A stretch of DNA of 64,000 nucleotides from Pseudomonas sp. TH31 (GCF_016650815.1 NZ_JAEKEZ010000006.1:131501-195500), one strand, 5' to 3'. Counted from the stretch's first letter, positions 30,717 to 40,383 are shown. Numbers and translations: made by a program. The notes: a model not told the origin generated them from the letters alone.

Positions 30717-30826
30717 GTAGGAGCTGCCGAGTGAAACGAGGCTGCGATCTTTTGATGTTGTTTTTTAAGAGCAAGATCAAAAGATCGCAGCCTCGTTTCA
30801 CTCGACAGCTCCTACCAGCTCCTACA
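30717..30826. repeat. REP inverted pair, GAGTGAAACGAG variant with tandem end
   Basis: Same variant as at 29693-29790. The right arm has a CTCGACAGC change and then a duplicated CAGCTCCTAC end. It lies between the convergent SDR and gbcB genes. Confidence 0.9.
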
Positions 30827-30846
30827 GGGTTTTTGTGCAGACGGTT

Positions 30847-31947
30847 TTAGAACTCGATCCGCACATCACCCTTCGGCACGCTGCAGCACGACAAAATAAA
30901 CCCTTCGGCCTCGTCTTCCTCGGTAATCCCGCCGTTGTGGTCCATTTCGACCTCGCCACCCAGCTTCATCACTTTGCACGTGCCGCAAATCCCCATCCCG
31001 CACGCCTTCGGAATCAGCAGGCCGAGCTTGGCCGCCGCCGCATGTACGGTTTCCCCCGGCGCCACACGAATGCTCTTGCCGGACGCGGTGAACTCCACTT
31101 GATGCAGGTCCGCCACGTCGATGTCCGGCGCGTCGGCGGCGATTTCGGCTTGTTCCACCGCATCGGCACGGGCTTCCGGCGGCGTCGCACCGAAGGATTC
31201 TTCGTGATAACGACTCATGTCGAAGCCGACCGCTTCGAGCATGCGCTTGACCGCGTTCATGTAGGGCGTCGGACCACAGCAGAAGACTTCGCGCTCCAGG
31301 AAGTCCGGTGCCATCAGTTCCAGCATCTTGTGGTTCAGGTAACCGCGATAACCGGCCCAGGGTTCGCCCAGACCATGCTTCTCGCAAATCAGGTGCAGGC
31401 TGAAGTTGTCGATCCGCGAGGCCATATGTTCCAGCTCGCGGTGGTAAATGATGTCTTTCGGTGAGCGGGCGCTGTGGATAAACACCATGTCGACGTTGCC
31501 GTTGGTGTCGTAGAACCAGCGCGCCATCGACATGACTGGCGTAATACCCACGCCGCCGCTGAGGTACAACACCTTGGGCGCGGTGAAGTCCATGGCGTTG
31601 AACAGCCCGACCGGCCCGTGCACCGCCAGCTCCTGGCCTTCATGCAGGGTGTCGTGCAGCCAGTTGGAAACCTTGCCGCCCGGCACACGCTTGATCGTCA
31701 CCGAAAAGCTGTACGGCACCGATGGCGAACTGGAAATGGTGTAGGAGCGCATGATCGGCACGCCGTCGATTTCCAGCTCCAGGGTGACAAACTGCCCGGG
31801 CTTGAAGAAGAACAGGATTGGCTGATCGGCCATAAAACAGAAGGTGCGCACGTCCCAGGTTTCCTGGATGACTTTAACGCAACGGACGATGTGTCGACCA
31901 TTGGCCCAGGTCTGGGTGGTTACCGGATTCAGGAAGCTGTTGGACAT
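30847..31947 (-). CDS. gbcB: Glycine betaine demethylase, reductase subunit
   Basis: 366 residues: FAD-binding domain (about 15-120, with MRSYTISSSPSVPYSFSVTI), NAD-binding domain (YLSGGVGITPVMSMARWF) and a C-terminal plant-type [2Fe-2S] ferredoxin (CGMGICGTCKVMKLGG ... ILSCCSVP). It passes electrons from NAD(P)H to the Rieske oxygenase GbcA, which removes the first methyl of glycine betaine as formaldehyde. It is divergent from gbcA across a shared 284-bp control region. Confidence 0.95.
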   Translation of the reverse strand: MSNSFLNPVTTQTWANGRHIVRCVKVIQETWDVRTFCFMADQPILFFFKPGQFVTLELEIDGVPIMRSYTISSSPSVPYSFSVTIKRVPGGKVSNWLHDTLHEGQELAVHGPVGLFNAMDFTAPKVLYLSGGVGITPVMSMARWFYDTNGNVDMVFIHSARSPKDIIYHRELEHMASRIDNFSLHLICEKHGLGEPWAGYRGYLNHKMLELMAPDFLEREVFCCGPTPYMNAVKRMLEAVGFDMSRYHEESFGATPPEARADAVEQAEIAADAPDIDVADLHQVEFTASGKSIRVAPGETVHAAAAKLGLLIPKACGMGICGTCKVMKLGGEVEMDHNGGITEEDEAEGFILSCCSVPKGDVRIEF

Positions 31948-32231
31948 GCTGTTCTCCGTAGCCGTGTGTCGGCCTTATGTTGGCGATTCTGCGTATAGCG
32001 CGAGCCACCCATTTACCTATCTGCGACATTCACATACTTATCGCGACCAGCCCCCAACTACCGGGGGTTGCGCGTCGGGAACAGATTGGGCCATGTCGCC
32101 CATGGATAAGGTTCTGGGCAGCGCCGGGCCCACACTCGCTCCACACAAAGACAGTTTCTTTACGCCTTGCGATGTAACCGTATCAGCCACTATTTCGCCG
32201 GCCTCACAGAAAGGCCATGAGGATCAAATCG
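31948..32231. promoter_or_regulatory. Shared gbcB/gbcA control region
   Basis: The only gap between the divergent gbc genes, so it must hold both promoters and, by analogy with P. aeruginosa, a GbdR site. Visible features: GCGACAT at 32023-32029, GCGACC at 32043-32048 in the same direction 20 bases on, and the inverted ATGTCGC at 32093-32099. I have not matched these to a published GbdR consensus. Confidence 0.45.
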
Positions 32232-33527
32232 ATGGACGTCACCGCAAAAATCAGCCTGGGCGATCCGCTGGAACCCGCACGCAAGGCAACCGCGCAGATG
32301 CTGCAAGAACGCGAGCGTACTTTCTCGCTGCCGCAGCCGTTTTACTCTGACGAGCGGCTGTTTGATATCGACATGCAGGAGATCTTCCAGAAAGAGTGGC
32401 TGATCGCCGGCATGACCTGCGAAATCCCGACCAAGGGCAACTACCTGACCCTGCAGGTCGGCAAGAACCCGATCATCGTGATTCGTGGCGCCGAAGGCGT
32501 GGTGCATGCGTTCCACAACGTCTGCCGCCACCGTGGCTCGCGCCTGTGCACCAGTGAAAAAGGCAAAGTCGCCAAGCTGGTCTGCCATTACCACCAGTGG
32601 ACGTACGAGCTGGACGGTCGCCTGTTGTTCGCCGGCACTGAGATGGGCGCCGACTTCGACATGAAGCAATACGGCTTGAAACCGGTGAACGTGAAAACCG
32701 CTGGCGGCTATATCTTCATCAGCCTGTCGGAAAACCCGCCGGCCATCGATGACTTCCTGTCGACGCTCAGCCATTACATGGAACCGTACGACATGGAGAA
32801 CACCAAGGTGGCCATTACCACCACCTTGATGGAAAAGGCCAACTGGAAACTGGTGCTGGAAAACAACCGCGAGTGCTACCACTGCAACGCGTCGCACCCG
32901 GAACTGCTGAAAACCCTGCTGGAATGGGACGACGTCACCGACCCACGCGCAGACCAGGGCTTCAAGGACCACGTTGCCGCGTCCGCCGCGGCCTGGGAAG
33001 CCGAGAAGATCCCTTATGCCCACGCCAGCTTCGGCCTGCGCAACCGTATCGTGCGCATGCCGCTGCTCAAGGGCACCGTGTCGATGACCATGGACGGCAA
33101 GCAGGGCTGCGCCAAACTGATGGGCCGGATCAAAAACCCGGACCTCGGTTCGATGCGCATCCTGCACCTGCCGCACTCGTGGAACCACTGCATGGGCGAC
33201 CACATCATCGTGTTCACCGTGTGGCCGATCAGCGCCCAGGAAACCATGGTCACCACCAAGTGGGTCGTGCACAAGGACGCGGTTGAAGGCGTGGACTACG
33301 ACGTGGAGCGCATGCGCCAGGTCTGGGATGCGACCAACGACCAGGACCGTCGCCTGGCCGAAGAGAACCAGCGCGGAATCAACTCCACCGCTTACCAGCC
33401 TGGGCCTTACTCCAAGACCTATGAGTTTGGCGTGGTGAATTTCGTGGATTGGTACAGCGAGCGTCTGCTGAACAACCTTGGGGCCGAGCCTGCGCCGTAC
33501 CTCAAAGGTGTGCCGGTTCAGGGCTAA
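32232..33527 (+). CDS. gbcA: Glycine betaine demethylase, Rieske oxygenase subunit
   Basis: 431 residues. The Rieske [2Fe-2S] site is CRHRGSRLC...CHYHQW (CxH...CxxH, about 100-125). The catalytic domain follows, with the mononuclear-iron histidines in NNRECYHCNASHPELL. It converts glycine betaine to dimethylglycine and formaldehyde. ATG 32232 (MDVTAKISLG) follows GAGGATC at seven bases; an in-frame ATG at 32217 lacks a site. Monocistronic, closed by a REP pair. Confidence 0.96.
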   Translation: MDVTAKISLGDPLEPARKATAQMLQERERTFSLPQPFYSDERLFDIDMQEIFQKEWLIAGMTCEIPTKGNYLTLQVGKNPIIVIRGAEGVVHAFHNVCRHRGSRLCTSEKGKVAKLVCHYHQWTYELDGRLLFAGTEMGADFDMKQYGLKPVNVKTAGGYIFISLSENPPAIDDFLSTLSHYMEPYDMENTKVAITTTLMEKANWKLVLENNRECYHCNASHPELLKTLLEWDDVTDPRADQGFKDHVAASAAAWEAEKIPYAHASFGLRNRIVRMPLLKGTVSMTMDGKQGCAKLMGRIKNPDLGSMRILHLPHSWNHCMGDHIIVFTVWPISAQETMVTTKWVVHKDAVEGVDYDVERMRQVWDATNDQDRRLAEENQRGINSTAYQPGPYSKTYEFGVVNFVDWYSERLLNNLGAEPAPYLKGVPVQG

Positions 33528-33530
33528 GCA

Positions 33531-33638
33531 AGATCAAAAGATCGCAGCCTTCGGCAGCTCCTACAGGGGTGAGGTGTATCCGTGAAATCACGGGTAGACG
33601 CCATCTCTGTAGGAGCTGCCGCAGGCTGCGATCTTTTA
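33531..33638. repeat. REP inverted pair (GATCGCAGCC type)
   Basis: AGATCAAAAGATCGCAGCC arm and complement, about 50-bp loop, between the convergent gbcA and metallophosphoesterase genes. Confidence 0.88.
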
Positions 33639-33652
33639 GCATCACCCCATCA

Positions 33653-34903
33653 TTACTGTAGTGCCGAAGACCACCGCACCGACCCATCCTCACCGATAAA
33701 CGTCTCCTCGATGTTCTCCCCCAGCAACCGCACCTTCACGTAACCGTTCAGCACCCGCAGCGGGTACGCCTCGTCCTGCGCACTCTGTGTTTCCGACCAC
33801 AACACCCGCGAATGTCCGTCCAGTTCGCGGGCATTGCCATACGGAATCGCCCCGTGCCCGGCACAGCGCGCGTGCAACCCGCCCTGGGTCGCGTAGCAAA
33901 TGCCGTTGTGCAAATGCCCCCAATACCAGTAGTCCGGTTCCCGCCCCAGCGCATCACACACCGGTTGATACAGCGCGGTCTTGTTGTGCCCGGAGATATC
34001 GAAACCCTGGTGATGGCTGAGCACCATGATCTTTTTGCGCTGCGGCAAACCTTTCATCCAGTCGATCTGCTGCTGGTTCAGCGTGCCCTCCATGTACAGG
34101 TTCATCGCATCCGAGGCATACGCACTGTCGAGGCCCACCACCAGCCAATCGTCGTTGTACAACGCGAAATAACTGGTGCCCTGCTGCTGGGGAAAACGCT
34201 TGGCCAGTTCCTTGAAGTAGCCGTGGGCGCCGCTGTACATCTCATGGTTGGAGTTTAGCGTGAACGAGCCCTGCCGCCCCTGCGGCCAACCGACCATGTC
34301 GACGTCTTCCTGGGAGTTGGTGCCGGCGTAATACACATCGCCCAGGTGAATGGTGAAGTCCGGCGCGCCGAGTTGCATTTGCAGGGCCACCGCCACCGCT
34401 GGGGCATGGCTGTCGAACGGCCCGGTGCCCCAGTCGCCGGCAATCGCCAGGGTCACGTCGCTGTCCATTTTCATCAGCGCCGGGGTGGTGGCGAACGGCG
34501 CGTGATGGCGCAGGTTTTCAATCCACTTCAGCAGCGCCTCGCTCCACAGCAAGTCGAGCAGCTCCCATTTGTGACACCCGAGCAAACTGCCGTCCTTGAG
34601 CACGCGGGTTTGCAGTTCGTCCTCTGATTGCGGCAACGGCGTGGCGTTGCCGATGTGCAGGATCGACAAGCCGTGGGACAACTCCCACGGCACGCTCGGT
34701 TCATCGTCCGGCAACTCACCGTTCTTGAGCACGTATTGCGCCTGATCGTGACCGCGTTGCAGCAGCGTGACGATGGCCTCGAACTCCTCGGGCTCGATGT
34801 CGCTGATGAGTTTTTTCCAGGCCATGTCCAGCCGCGTATAGATCCCGTGCAGGCGGACTTTGACCTTGTCGTACTCATGTTCCCAATGACTGACTAATGA
34901 CAT
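33653..34903 (-). CDS. Metallophosphoesterase
   Basis: 416 residues with an N-terminal helical domain of about 145 residues, then a calcineurin-type phosphoesterase domain. All metal motifs are in order: GDWGTG (about 156), GDVYYAG, NHEM, LSHHQG and GHLHNG. No signal peptide, so cytoplasmic. Start after GGAGGA. It is the third gene of the minus-strand operon GMC oxidoreductase/hydrolase, cytochrome c, metallophosphoesterase, 27 bp after the cytochrome gene. The substrate is unknown; a phosphomonoester or phosphodiester is all that can be said. Confidence 0.85.
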   Translation of the reverse strand: MSLVSHWEHEYDKVKVRLHGIYTRLDMAWKKLISDIEPEEFEAIVTLLQRGHDQAQYVLKNGELPDDEPSVPWELSHGLSILHIGNATPLPQSEDELQTRVLKDGSLLGCHKWELLDLLWSEALLKWIENLRHHAPFATTPALMKMDSDVTLAIAGDWGTGPFDSHAPAVAVALQMQLGAPDFTIHLGDVYYAGTNSQEDVDMVGWPQGRQGSFTLNSNHEMYSGAHGYFKELAKRFPQQQGTSYFALYNDDWLVVGLDSAYASDAMNLYMEGTLNQQQIDWMKGLPQRKKIMVLSHHQGFDISGHNKTALYQPVCDALGREPDYWYWGHLHNGICYATQGGLHARCAGHGAIPYGNARELDGHSRVLWSETQSAQDEAYPLRVLNGYVKVRLLGENIEETFIGEDGSVRWSSALQ

Positions 34904-34930
34904 GTTGGCATTCCTCCATCCGTAGTGGGA

Positions 34931-36789
34931 TCACAGGGTTTTCATGAATTCGATGAGCGCCCGTTTATCGACCTCCGACAGCTGCGTGCCATACAGGTGG
35001 CCGCTGTTGTGATTACCTTCGAGTCGAGTGTCGTATTTGAAACCGCCCGGTGTTTGGCCAGTGGTGACGAAACCAACCTTCTGCTGGTCGTAGACGTCGG
35101 AACCGGTGAAGAACACCTGCGGCCGCTGTTCCGGCGGTTGCAGCAAATCCCACAGCGTTGGCACCGAGCCGTTGTGCAGGTAAGGCGCGCGCATCCAGAT
35201 GCCGTCGGTCGGCGTGTTGCTGTAGCTCTGGGTCTTGCGGTAGGCGTTGAAGTCGAACGGCGGCTTTTTGAAACCATGGAAAGCGTCCACCAGACCGGTG
35301 GTGAACGAGTCCAGCCGATGGGGATCGGTGCCCAGTTCGTCGATGTTGGTGGTGACTTGCCCGGTGTCGGTGCGGCCGAATTCATGGCAACCGGCGCAGT
35401 TTTTGTCCCAGATCGGTTTGCCTTGGGCGACCTTTGCCTGATCCAGCGCCCACGGCCACACCGGCGGCTTGGTGCCGAGCAACCAGTTGGTCACGCGGTT
35501 GAAGCTTTCGGGCAGCACCGATTCCGGCGTCGCGCCCACGGCCATGGCTGCTGCGTAGTTACGCTCGTGGATGTCGTTGTTGTTGCCGTCCCAGTGCAGG
35601 TACAGCGACTCCGGGGTTTCTGGTTCCAGACTTGCGGCAGGTCGACGGTGCCGATGGTCGAGTCATCCGGGAAGCCGAACACCACCATTTTGGTCGGGTT
35701 GAAAGTGTCGGTACGCCCCGGCCCCTGGGGTGGGCGCAGTTTCTGCCAGGCGTAGGCCTGTTTCTGTTTGAGCAACGCGCTCTTGGCCATCGGGATGATC
35801 AGGTAGCGGTTGTATATCCGCTCGAAAAACCCGAGCTGGAATTTGCTGTTGATCGCCGTCATCACTGCGTCGGTGGTGAATGTCGGGTCGCTGGCGCAAT
35901 CGTAGGCGAACCACTGGAACGCTTGCAGTTGCAGGGTGTTGGCCGGTGCGGTGGCCACGGTTGTGGCGACGTCGCTGGCATTCGCCCGGTAGGAACCGGT
36001 GTGGCACAGGGCGCAGTTTGGCTCGACCGTCGGGTAGCCGATCTGCCGCTTGGCCATGCCGATGGGCAGGTCCTTGCCGTTTTCGTAGAGGAAACCGAAG
36101 ACTTCGTAGCCGCCGGGTTTCGGCAATTTCTCCGGGCACATCTGCGGCAGCACGGCGAACAGGTAATACGGAATCCGCGCTTCGATGCCGAGGCCGATGG
36201 CGGCGTATTTGTAGTGGTCTTCGTCGGAGGCGTATTTCTGCGCCGGCACGATCCGCAGCATCTGGTACCAGGTTTCGTAACCGATAAACCCGAGCACCAA
36301 CACCACGATCAGCGTGCCGACCTTGAAGCTGTGGCTTTGCCAGCGTAGCGCCCAGCCCGCGCGCCATTCCCGCCAGCCGCCGCAGAGCAGTGCCAACGGT
36401 CGATTGGCCGGCGTGCTGCCCAGGTACAGCAAAACCCCGAGGATCAGGAACATGCTCAGGTCGCCCAGCAGCATCGGCACAAACACCGTGGCCTGGTTGC
36501 TGGTGTTGATCAGGTAAATCCAGAACGCCACGGCGATCAGTCGCGTCAGCACGCACAACCAGGAATGCACCACGAAACGCGGCGCGTTGAAGCCCGACGG
36601 CATGTAGAACACGCTGATGCCGACCAGCAACATGCCAGCGTTTTCCAGCCAGGGATCGGAGAGTTGCGGCGCCAGGCCGAGCATCGACGTCAGCAGCGCC
36701 GGGGCGAACAGGGCCGGCAGCGCGAAGAACATATTCATCACGATGCCTAGCCAGATGAAGCGCTGGAACCAGCGGATGTAAGTGTCCAT
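34931..36789 (-). pseudogene. Membrane-anchored di-heme cytochrome c, one apparent frameshift
   Basis: About 619 residues when read through one missing base. Five membrane helices fill the first 190 or so residues, followed by a periplasmic part with two heme motifs, CALCH (near 36005) and CAGCH (near 35393). The frame breaks at 35609-35614, between WNQKPR and ESLYLHWDGNNND. Restoring one base there gives CCCGGG and a continuous protein, so I think the gene is intact. Start chosen at 36789 (MDTYIRWF), about nine bases after AAGGA; two earlier ATGs exist. It would take electrons from the flavin of the upstream GMC oxidoreductase. No named family was recognised with certainty. Confidence 0.75.
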
Positions 36790-36833
36790 ATCATCCATTT
36801 CCTTGTTGTTCATTTCGAACGCGACACCGCCCT

Positions 36834-36916
36834 GTAGGAGCTGCCGCAGGCTGCGATCTTTTGATCTTGCTTTTAAAAATCAAAGTCAAAAGATCGCAGC
36901 CTGCGGCAGCTCCTAC
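36834..36916. repeat. REP inverted pair (GATCGCAGCC type) inside an operon
   Basis: GTAGGAGCTGCCGCAGGCTG and complement in the 141-bp gap between the GMC and cytochrome genes. Confidence 0.9.
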
Positions 36917-36930
36917 AGGGGAGAGTTGTT

Positions 36931-39900
36931 TCAACCTTGGGCGGTCTTCTCCAGGTGTTGCAGGATGATCGGGTACACATCGACCACCGCGTCCTTGCCG
37001 AACATGCAGTCGATATGGCCATAACCCGGCACCACCTGCCGGCTATAGCGTTCCGGCCCGTGGACTTTGCACACCCGCTCATAGGTCTTGAGCGTGCTCT
37101 CCGGCAGGTAGCACTGGTTGTCCGCACCGCTGATAAAGCAGATCGGCATGCTCAACCGGTCGAAGTGCGACATGTAGACGTCTTCACCCTTGAAGTTCAC
37201 CAGATGACCTTTGCGCACGATCAGCGCCAGGTGTTCGAAGGTCTGCATGTTCGACTCGCCAAATAGCTCGTGCAGGTTGTCGTGCAAGGTTTCATTGAGG
37301 GTGTCGTGGCGGTACAACGACGCGTACATGAACGTGATGCGGTGGCACACCGGGTTGGTGCAGTAACCCTGGGCCTCGATCCGGGCGTAGCCGTTGAGGG
37401 CTTTGTCGTAGAGTTTGTTGAACCAGTTCTCCTTGTTGTCGGCGTAGGCGGTAAGGGATTTGACCCCGATGGCATCGAGCATGCCCGGCAAATGCAAACC
37501 GGCCTTTAGCCCGGTAGCCGTGGCCACGACGGTATCGGCGGCAATCTGCGAACAAACCACCGAACGCACGCCTTGCAACCCGGCCAGCAGCGACATGAAG
37601 AAGGTCGTCGCACCGTAGCAATGCACCACGCACTGCACGTCGGCGGCCTTGGTCGCCTGCTGAATCTGGCCGATGGCAGCCTTGAAGTCGTACTCGGCGA
37701 TCTGGTCGCCATTCCATTCCTTCTTGCTCGCCGGCAGCAGGATGCTCACCCGTAAATCCAGCAGCCAGACGTCGTACTCGTGCTTGCACAGGTACTCCAA
37801 CAGGTTGGTCTGGATGGTGTCGGTGGAGAAAATATTCGAGCCCACGCCCAGCCCATGCACCAGCATCACCGGGCCTTTGGTGCCGCCCTGATAACGGGTC
37901 AGGCGCAGTTCGACGTTGTCCTCGGTCGGGAAGAAATGCACGCTCGGGGTTGGTGCATCCAGCGGTCGTTTCAGCCGCGGTGGCGCGTCGGGGTTGAAGT
38001 AGATGTCGCCGGCAAACACGCCGCCGTAACTCTCCCAGAGAATCCCGGCGAAGAACTTGCCGAAGCGTGCCAGGCCTTCGATGCGCTCACGCTCGTTGCG
38101 GGCGTTGAGCACTTTCATGGTGGTCATTTGCTTGGCGAAGTCGGTCGGGTGGATGTGCATCACCCCGGAGCCGATCACCGCACCGCTCTTGTCCGGCCCG
38201 CGATACAGCGTGACGTACAGGGTGCTGGTGTCGTGCCAGATGTTCAGCACGCCGTTGTCTTCAGGCACGGTTTTGAAGGCGCTGAAGAAATAGTCCTGGC
38301 CATCCTCGGCGGTCAGTTTCATGTCGTACTTCATGTGGCGCACGCCGACCTGTTCTTCGTACTGCTCGAACAGGTTGAACACGCCGTTGCTGGCGGTCAG
38401 TGGCTGCGGCGACAGGCCCGGTGCATTCAGCGTGCCGACCAGGGTGGCGGCGTGTTCAGGTTCCTTGATCATCCGGTTGAGGTCGTTGGCGGTGATGGTC
38501 AGGGTGAACTCGATGGGCGAGTTTTCCGACTCGCCGCGAGTGGCTGCTGCTTCATACAACGGGAGGTCTGTGCCCTGAGGCTGGGTGAAAGCCTTGGAGA
38601 AGTAGCCCTTCATGGTTTCGGTGAACTGCACGCCGAGGGTCGGCGGCGCGACCTGTTTGCGCGGTGCCGACGGCAACGTGTAATCGATTTGCCAACCGCG
38701 ATCAGCCGCCAGCAGGCCCATGTTGCGCTCGCTCACCGCCGAGATCGTCAGCAGCGGATTGACCGCCAGGGACGTCGGGATCACCGCGCCGTCGGTCACG
38801 TACAAACCGGCATACACGTCAGTGCCGCTGACACCGCTAAACACTTGGCCCTTGTGGTTGACCACGCCCTGCCCCGCGTCCTCGCCCATCACGCAACCGC
38901 CCAGCGGGTGGACCGAAACGATGCTGTGCTTGAGCAGTTTGGTCCAGATCGGATTCTCGACCCAGATCCCACCCAGTGCCTTGGTGCTCAGGTGCAGGCG
39001 TTCATTGCCGAGCTTGACGTTTTCCTGCTCGCCAACCCCGGGCCAATCGATGCGCAGCTGATCCTTGCTGTCGAGCAGCATCCGGCCCTTGCCGTCGTCG
39101 TGGCTCATGATCAGGTAGGTCTGCATGTTGTGCAGCGCGCCATAGTAAGGCCCACGCAGGAAGCTTTCGGCTTCGCGTTCCTTGTATTTGATCTTGCTGG
39201 TAGCGCTGTCGTCGGTCGCCACGCCAATCAGCTCGGCGAACCCGGCCATGCTCGGCACCATCGGCCGGCCGAGAGCGCCGGGGATCGAGCCCTCTTCGAT
39301 GACCATGCGGCTACGCCAGTCGCCTTCGGTGCGCAGGTCGATCACCGAGGTGATGCACGGGCCAACCGGCTGCAGTTCCTTGGCCGGATGCGCGCCGAAA
39401 CCGATGCCGTTGATCGGCTGTTCACAGTTATGACCGAAGCCGAGGATGTCGCCGTTGCCGCTCATGTTTTCGCCGAGCTGGTTGGAGGTCGACAGCCCCT
39501 TGTCCCTGGAGCGCAGAAGGATCTCAGTGGATCCCAAGGTCCCTGCGGACACCACCACGATGTCGGCTTTGACGAACAACGTTGGCGCCGAGAACTTCTC
39601 GCGGCCGCTGTCCAGGTACTGGAAGTGCACGATCCAGCCATCGCCGTCGCGCTCCAGGTGCCGCACTTCGGCCTGGCAGAAGATCTCGGCGCCGTGGTTC
39701 CAGGCGTCCGGCAGGTAGTTCATCAGCGTGGTGTTCTTGGCCTTGTTGTTGCAGCCCGAAACGCAGTCGCCGCAGTGGTTGCAAGGCAACTGCTCGACGC
39801 CGACGTGGTTGAGGTTGTTCGGCAGTTTGTCGAAGGTCACGTTGATCGGCGGACGGTAAAAGTGCGCGCCTTGCTTGAGGTAATCCGCTGATTTTTTGTT

Positions 39901-40383
39901 GGCTTCGAGTTTGGGCAATACCGGCGAGGTGCCTGGATATGGCATGGGCTTGAGCATCTCCCCGGCCCGGGCGTAACCGTCCTTGAGCAAGGTGTCGCGA
40001 TGTTCGCGCACCGCCAGCGGCCAGCGCGGATCGTCGAACACACCGGGTTCCGGTTCCAGCGCAACATTGGCGTTGATCAGCGACGTACCGCCCAGCCCGC
40101 AACCGACCACCACGTTTTGCTGGGCGTTGACGTGCAGGTCGAACAACCCGGTGCGCGAGCCGATGTGGCCGTCCGGGTCATGCACCTGCAATTGCTCGGT
40201 GGCCGCGATCATGGTGTTGGGGTACTCGCCAGGCTGCATCTCCCGACCGCGCTCCAGCAGGCACACCCGCTTGCCGGCCCGGGACAGGCGCGAAGCCGCA
40301 ATCGCGCCGCCATAGCCGGAGCCGATGACGATCACGTCGTAGTGTTCCTTGATGTCGCTGATGGGCGTTGCGATCCGTGTCAT
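36931..40383 (-). CDS. GMC oxidoreductase fused to an alpha/beta hydrolase
   Basis: 1150 residues. Residues 1-570 or so are a GMC flavoprotein: FAD turn VIVIGSGYGGAIAASRLS (about 18-35), VVGCGLGGTSLINANV, a cysteine cluster C201-C204-C207-C211 as in some cholesterol-oxidase-like GMC proteins, and the C-terminal block SVHPLGGCVMG. A linker domain (about 600-820) leads to an alpha/beta hydrolase with VMLVHGLGVGSN, nucleophile elbow VHCYGA, Asp1088 and His1123 (GYGHID). The nucleophile is Cys922 instead of the usual serine. Start after GAGGA. First gene of the three-gene operon. A sterol-like or lactone-forming substrate is plausible but unproven. Confidence 0.85.
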   Translation of the reverse strand: MTRIATPISDIKEHYDVIVIGSGYGGAIAASRLSRAGKRVCLLERGREMQPGEYPNTMIAATEQLQVHDPDGHIGSRTGLFDLHVNAQQNVVVGCGLGGTSLINANVALEPEPGVFDDPRWPLAVREHRDTLLKDGYARAGEMLKPMPYPGTSPVLPKLEANKKSADYLKQGAHFYRPPINVTFDKLPNNLNHVGVEQLPCNHCGDCVSGCNNKAKNTTLMNYLPDAWNHGAEIFCQAEVRHLERDGDGWIVHFQYLDSGREKFSAPTLFVKADIVVVSAGTLGSTEILLRSRDKGLSTSNQLGENMSGNGDILGFGHNCEQPINGIGFGAHPAKELQPVGPCITSVIDLRTEGDWRSRMVIEEGSIPGALGRPMVPSMAGFAELIGVATDDSATSKIKYKEREAESFLRGPYYGALHNMQTYLIMSHDDGKGRMLLDSKDQLRIDWPGVGEQENVKLGNERLHLSTKALGGIWVENPIWTKLLKHSIVSVHPLGGCVMGEDAGQGVVNHKGQVFSGVSGTDVYAGLYVTDGAVIPTSLAVNPLLTISAVSERNMGLLAADRGWQIDYTLPSAPRKQVAPPTLGVQFTETMKGYFSKAFTQPQGTDLPLYEAAATRGESENSPIEFTLTITANDLNRMIKEPEHAATLVGTLNAPGLSPQPLTASNGVFNLFEQYEEQVGVRHMKYDMKLTAEDGQDYFFSAFKTVPEDNGVLNIWHDTSTLYVTLYRGPDKSGAVIGSGVMHIHPTDFAKQMTTMKVLNARNERERIEGLARFGKFFAGILWESYGGVFAGDIYFNPDAPPRLKRPLDAPTPSVHFFPTEDNVELRLTRYQGGTKGPVMLVHGLGVGSNIFSTDTIQTNLLEYLCKHEYDVWLLDLRVSILLPASKKEWNGDQIAEYDFKAAIGQIQQATKAADVQCVVHCYGATTFFMSLLAGLQGVRSVVCSQIAADTVVATATGLKAGLHLPGMLDAIGVKSLTAYADNKENWFNKLYDKALNGYARIEAQGYCTNPVCHRITFMYASLYRHDTLNETLHDNLHELFGESNMQTFEHLALIVRKGHLVNFKGEDVYMSHFDRLSMPICFISGADNQCYLPESTLKTYERVCKVHGPERYSRQVVPGYGHIDCMFGKDAVVDVYPIILQHLEKTAQG

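Noticed and set aside
37780..39891. 703-residue open frame antisense to the GMC gene
   Set aside because: Shadow frame opposite a gene with clear catalytic motifs.
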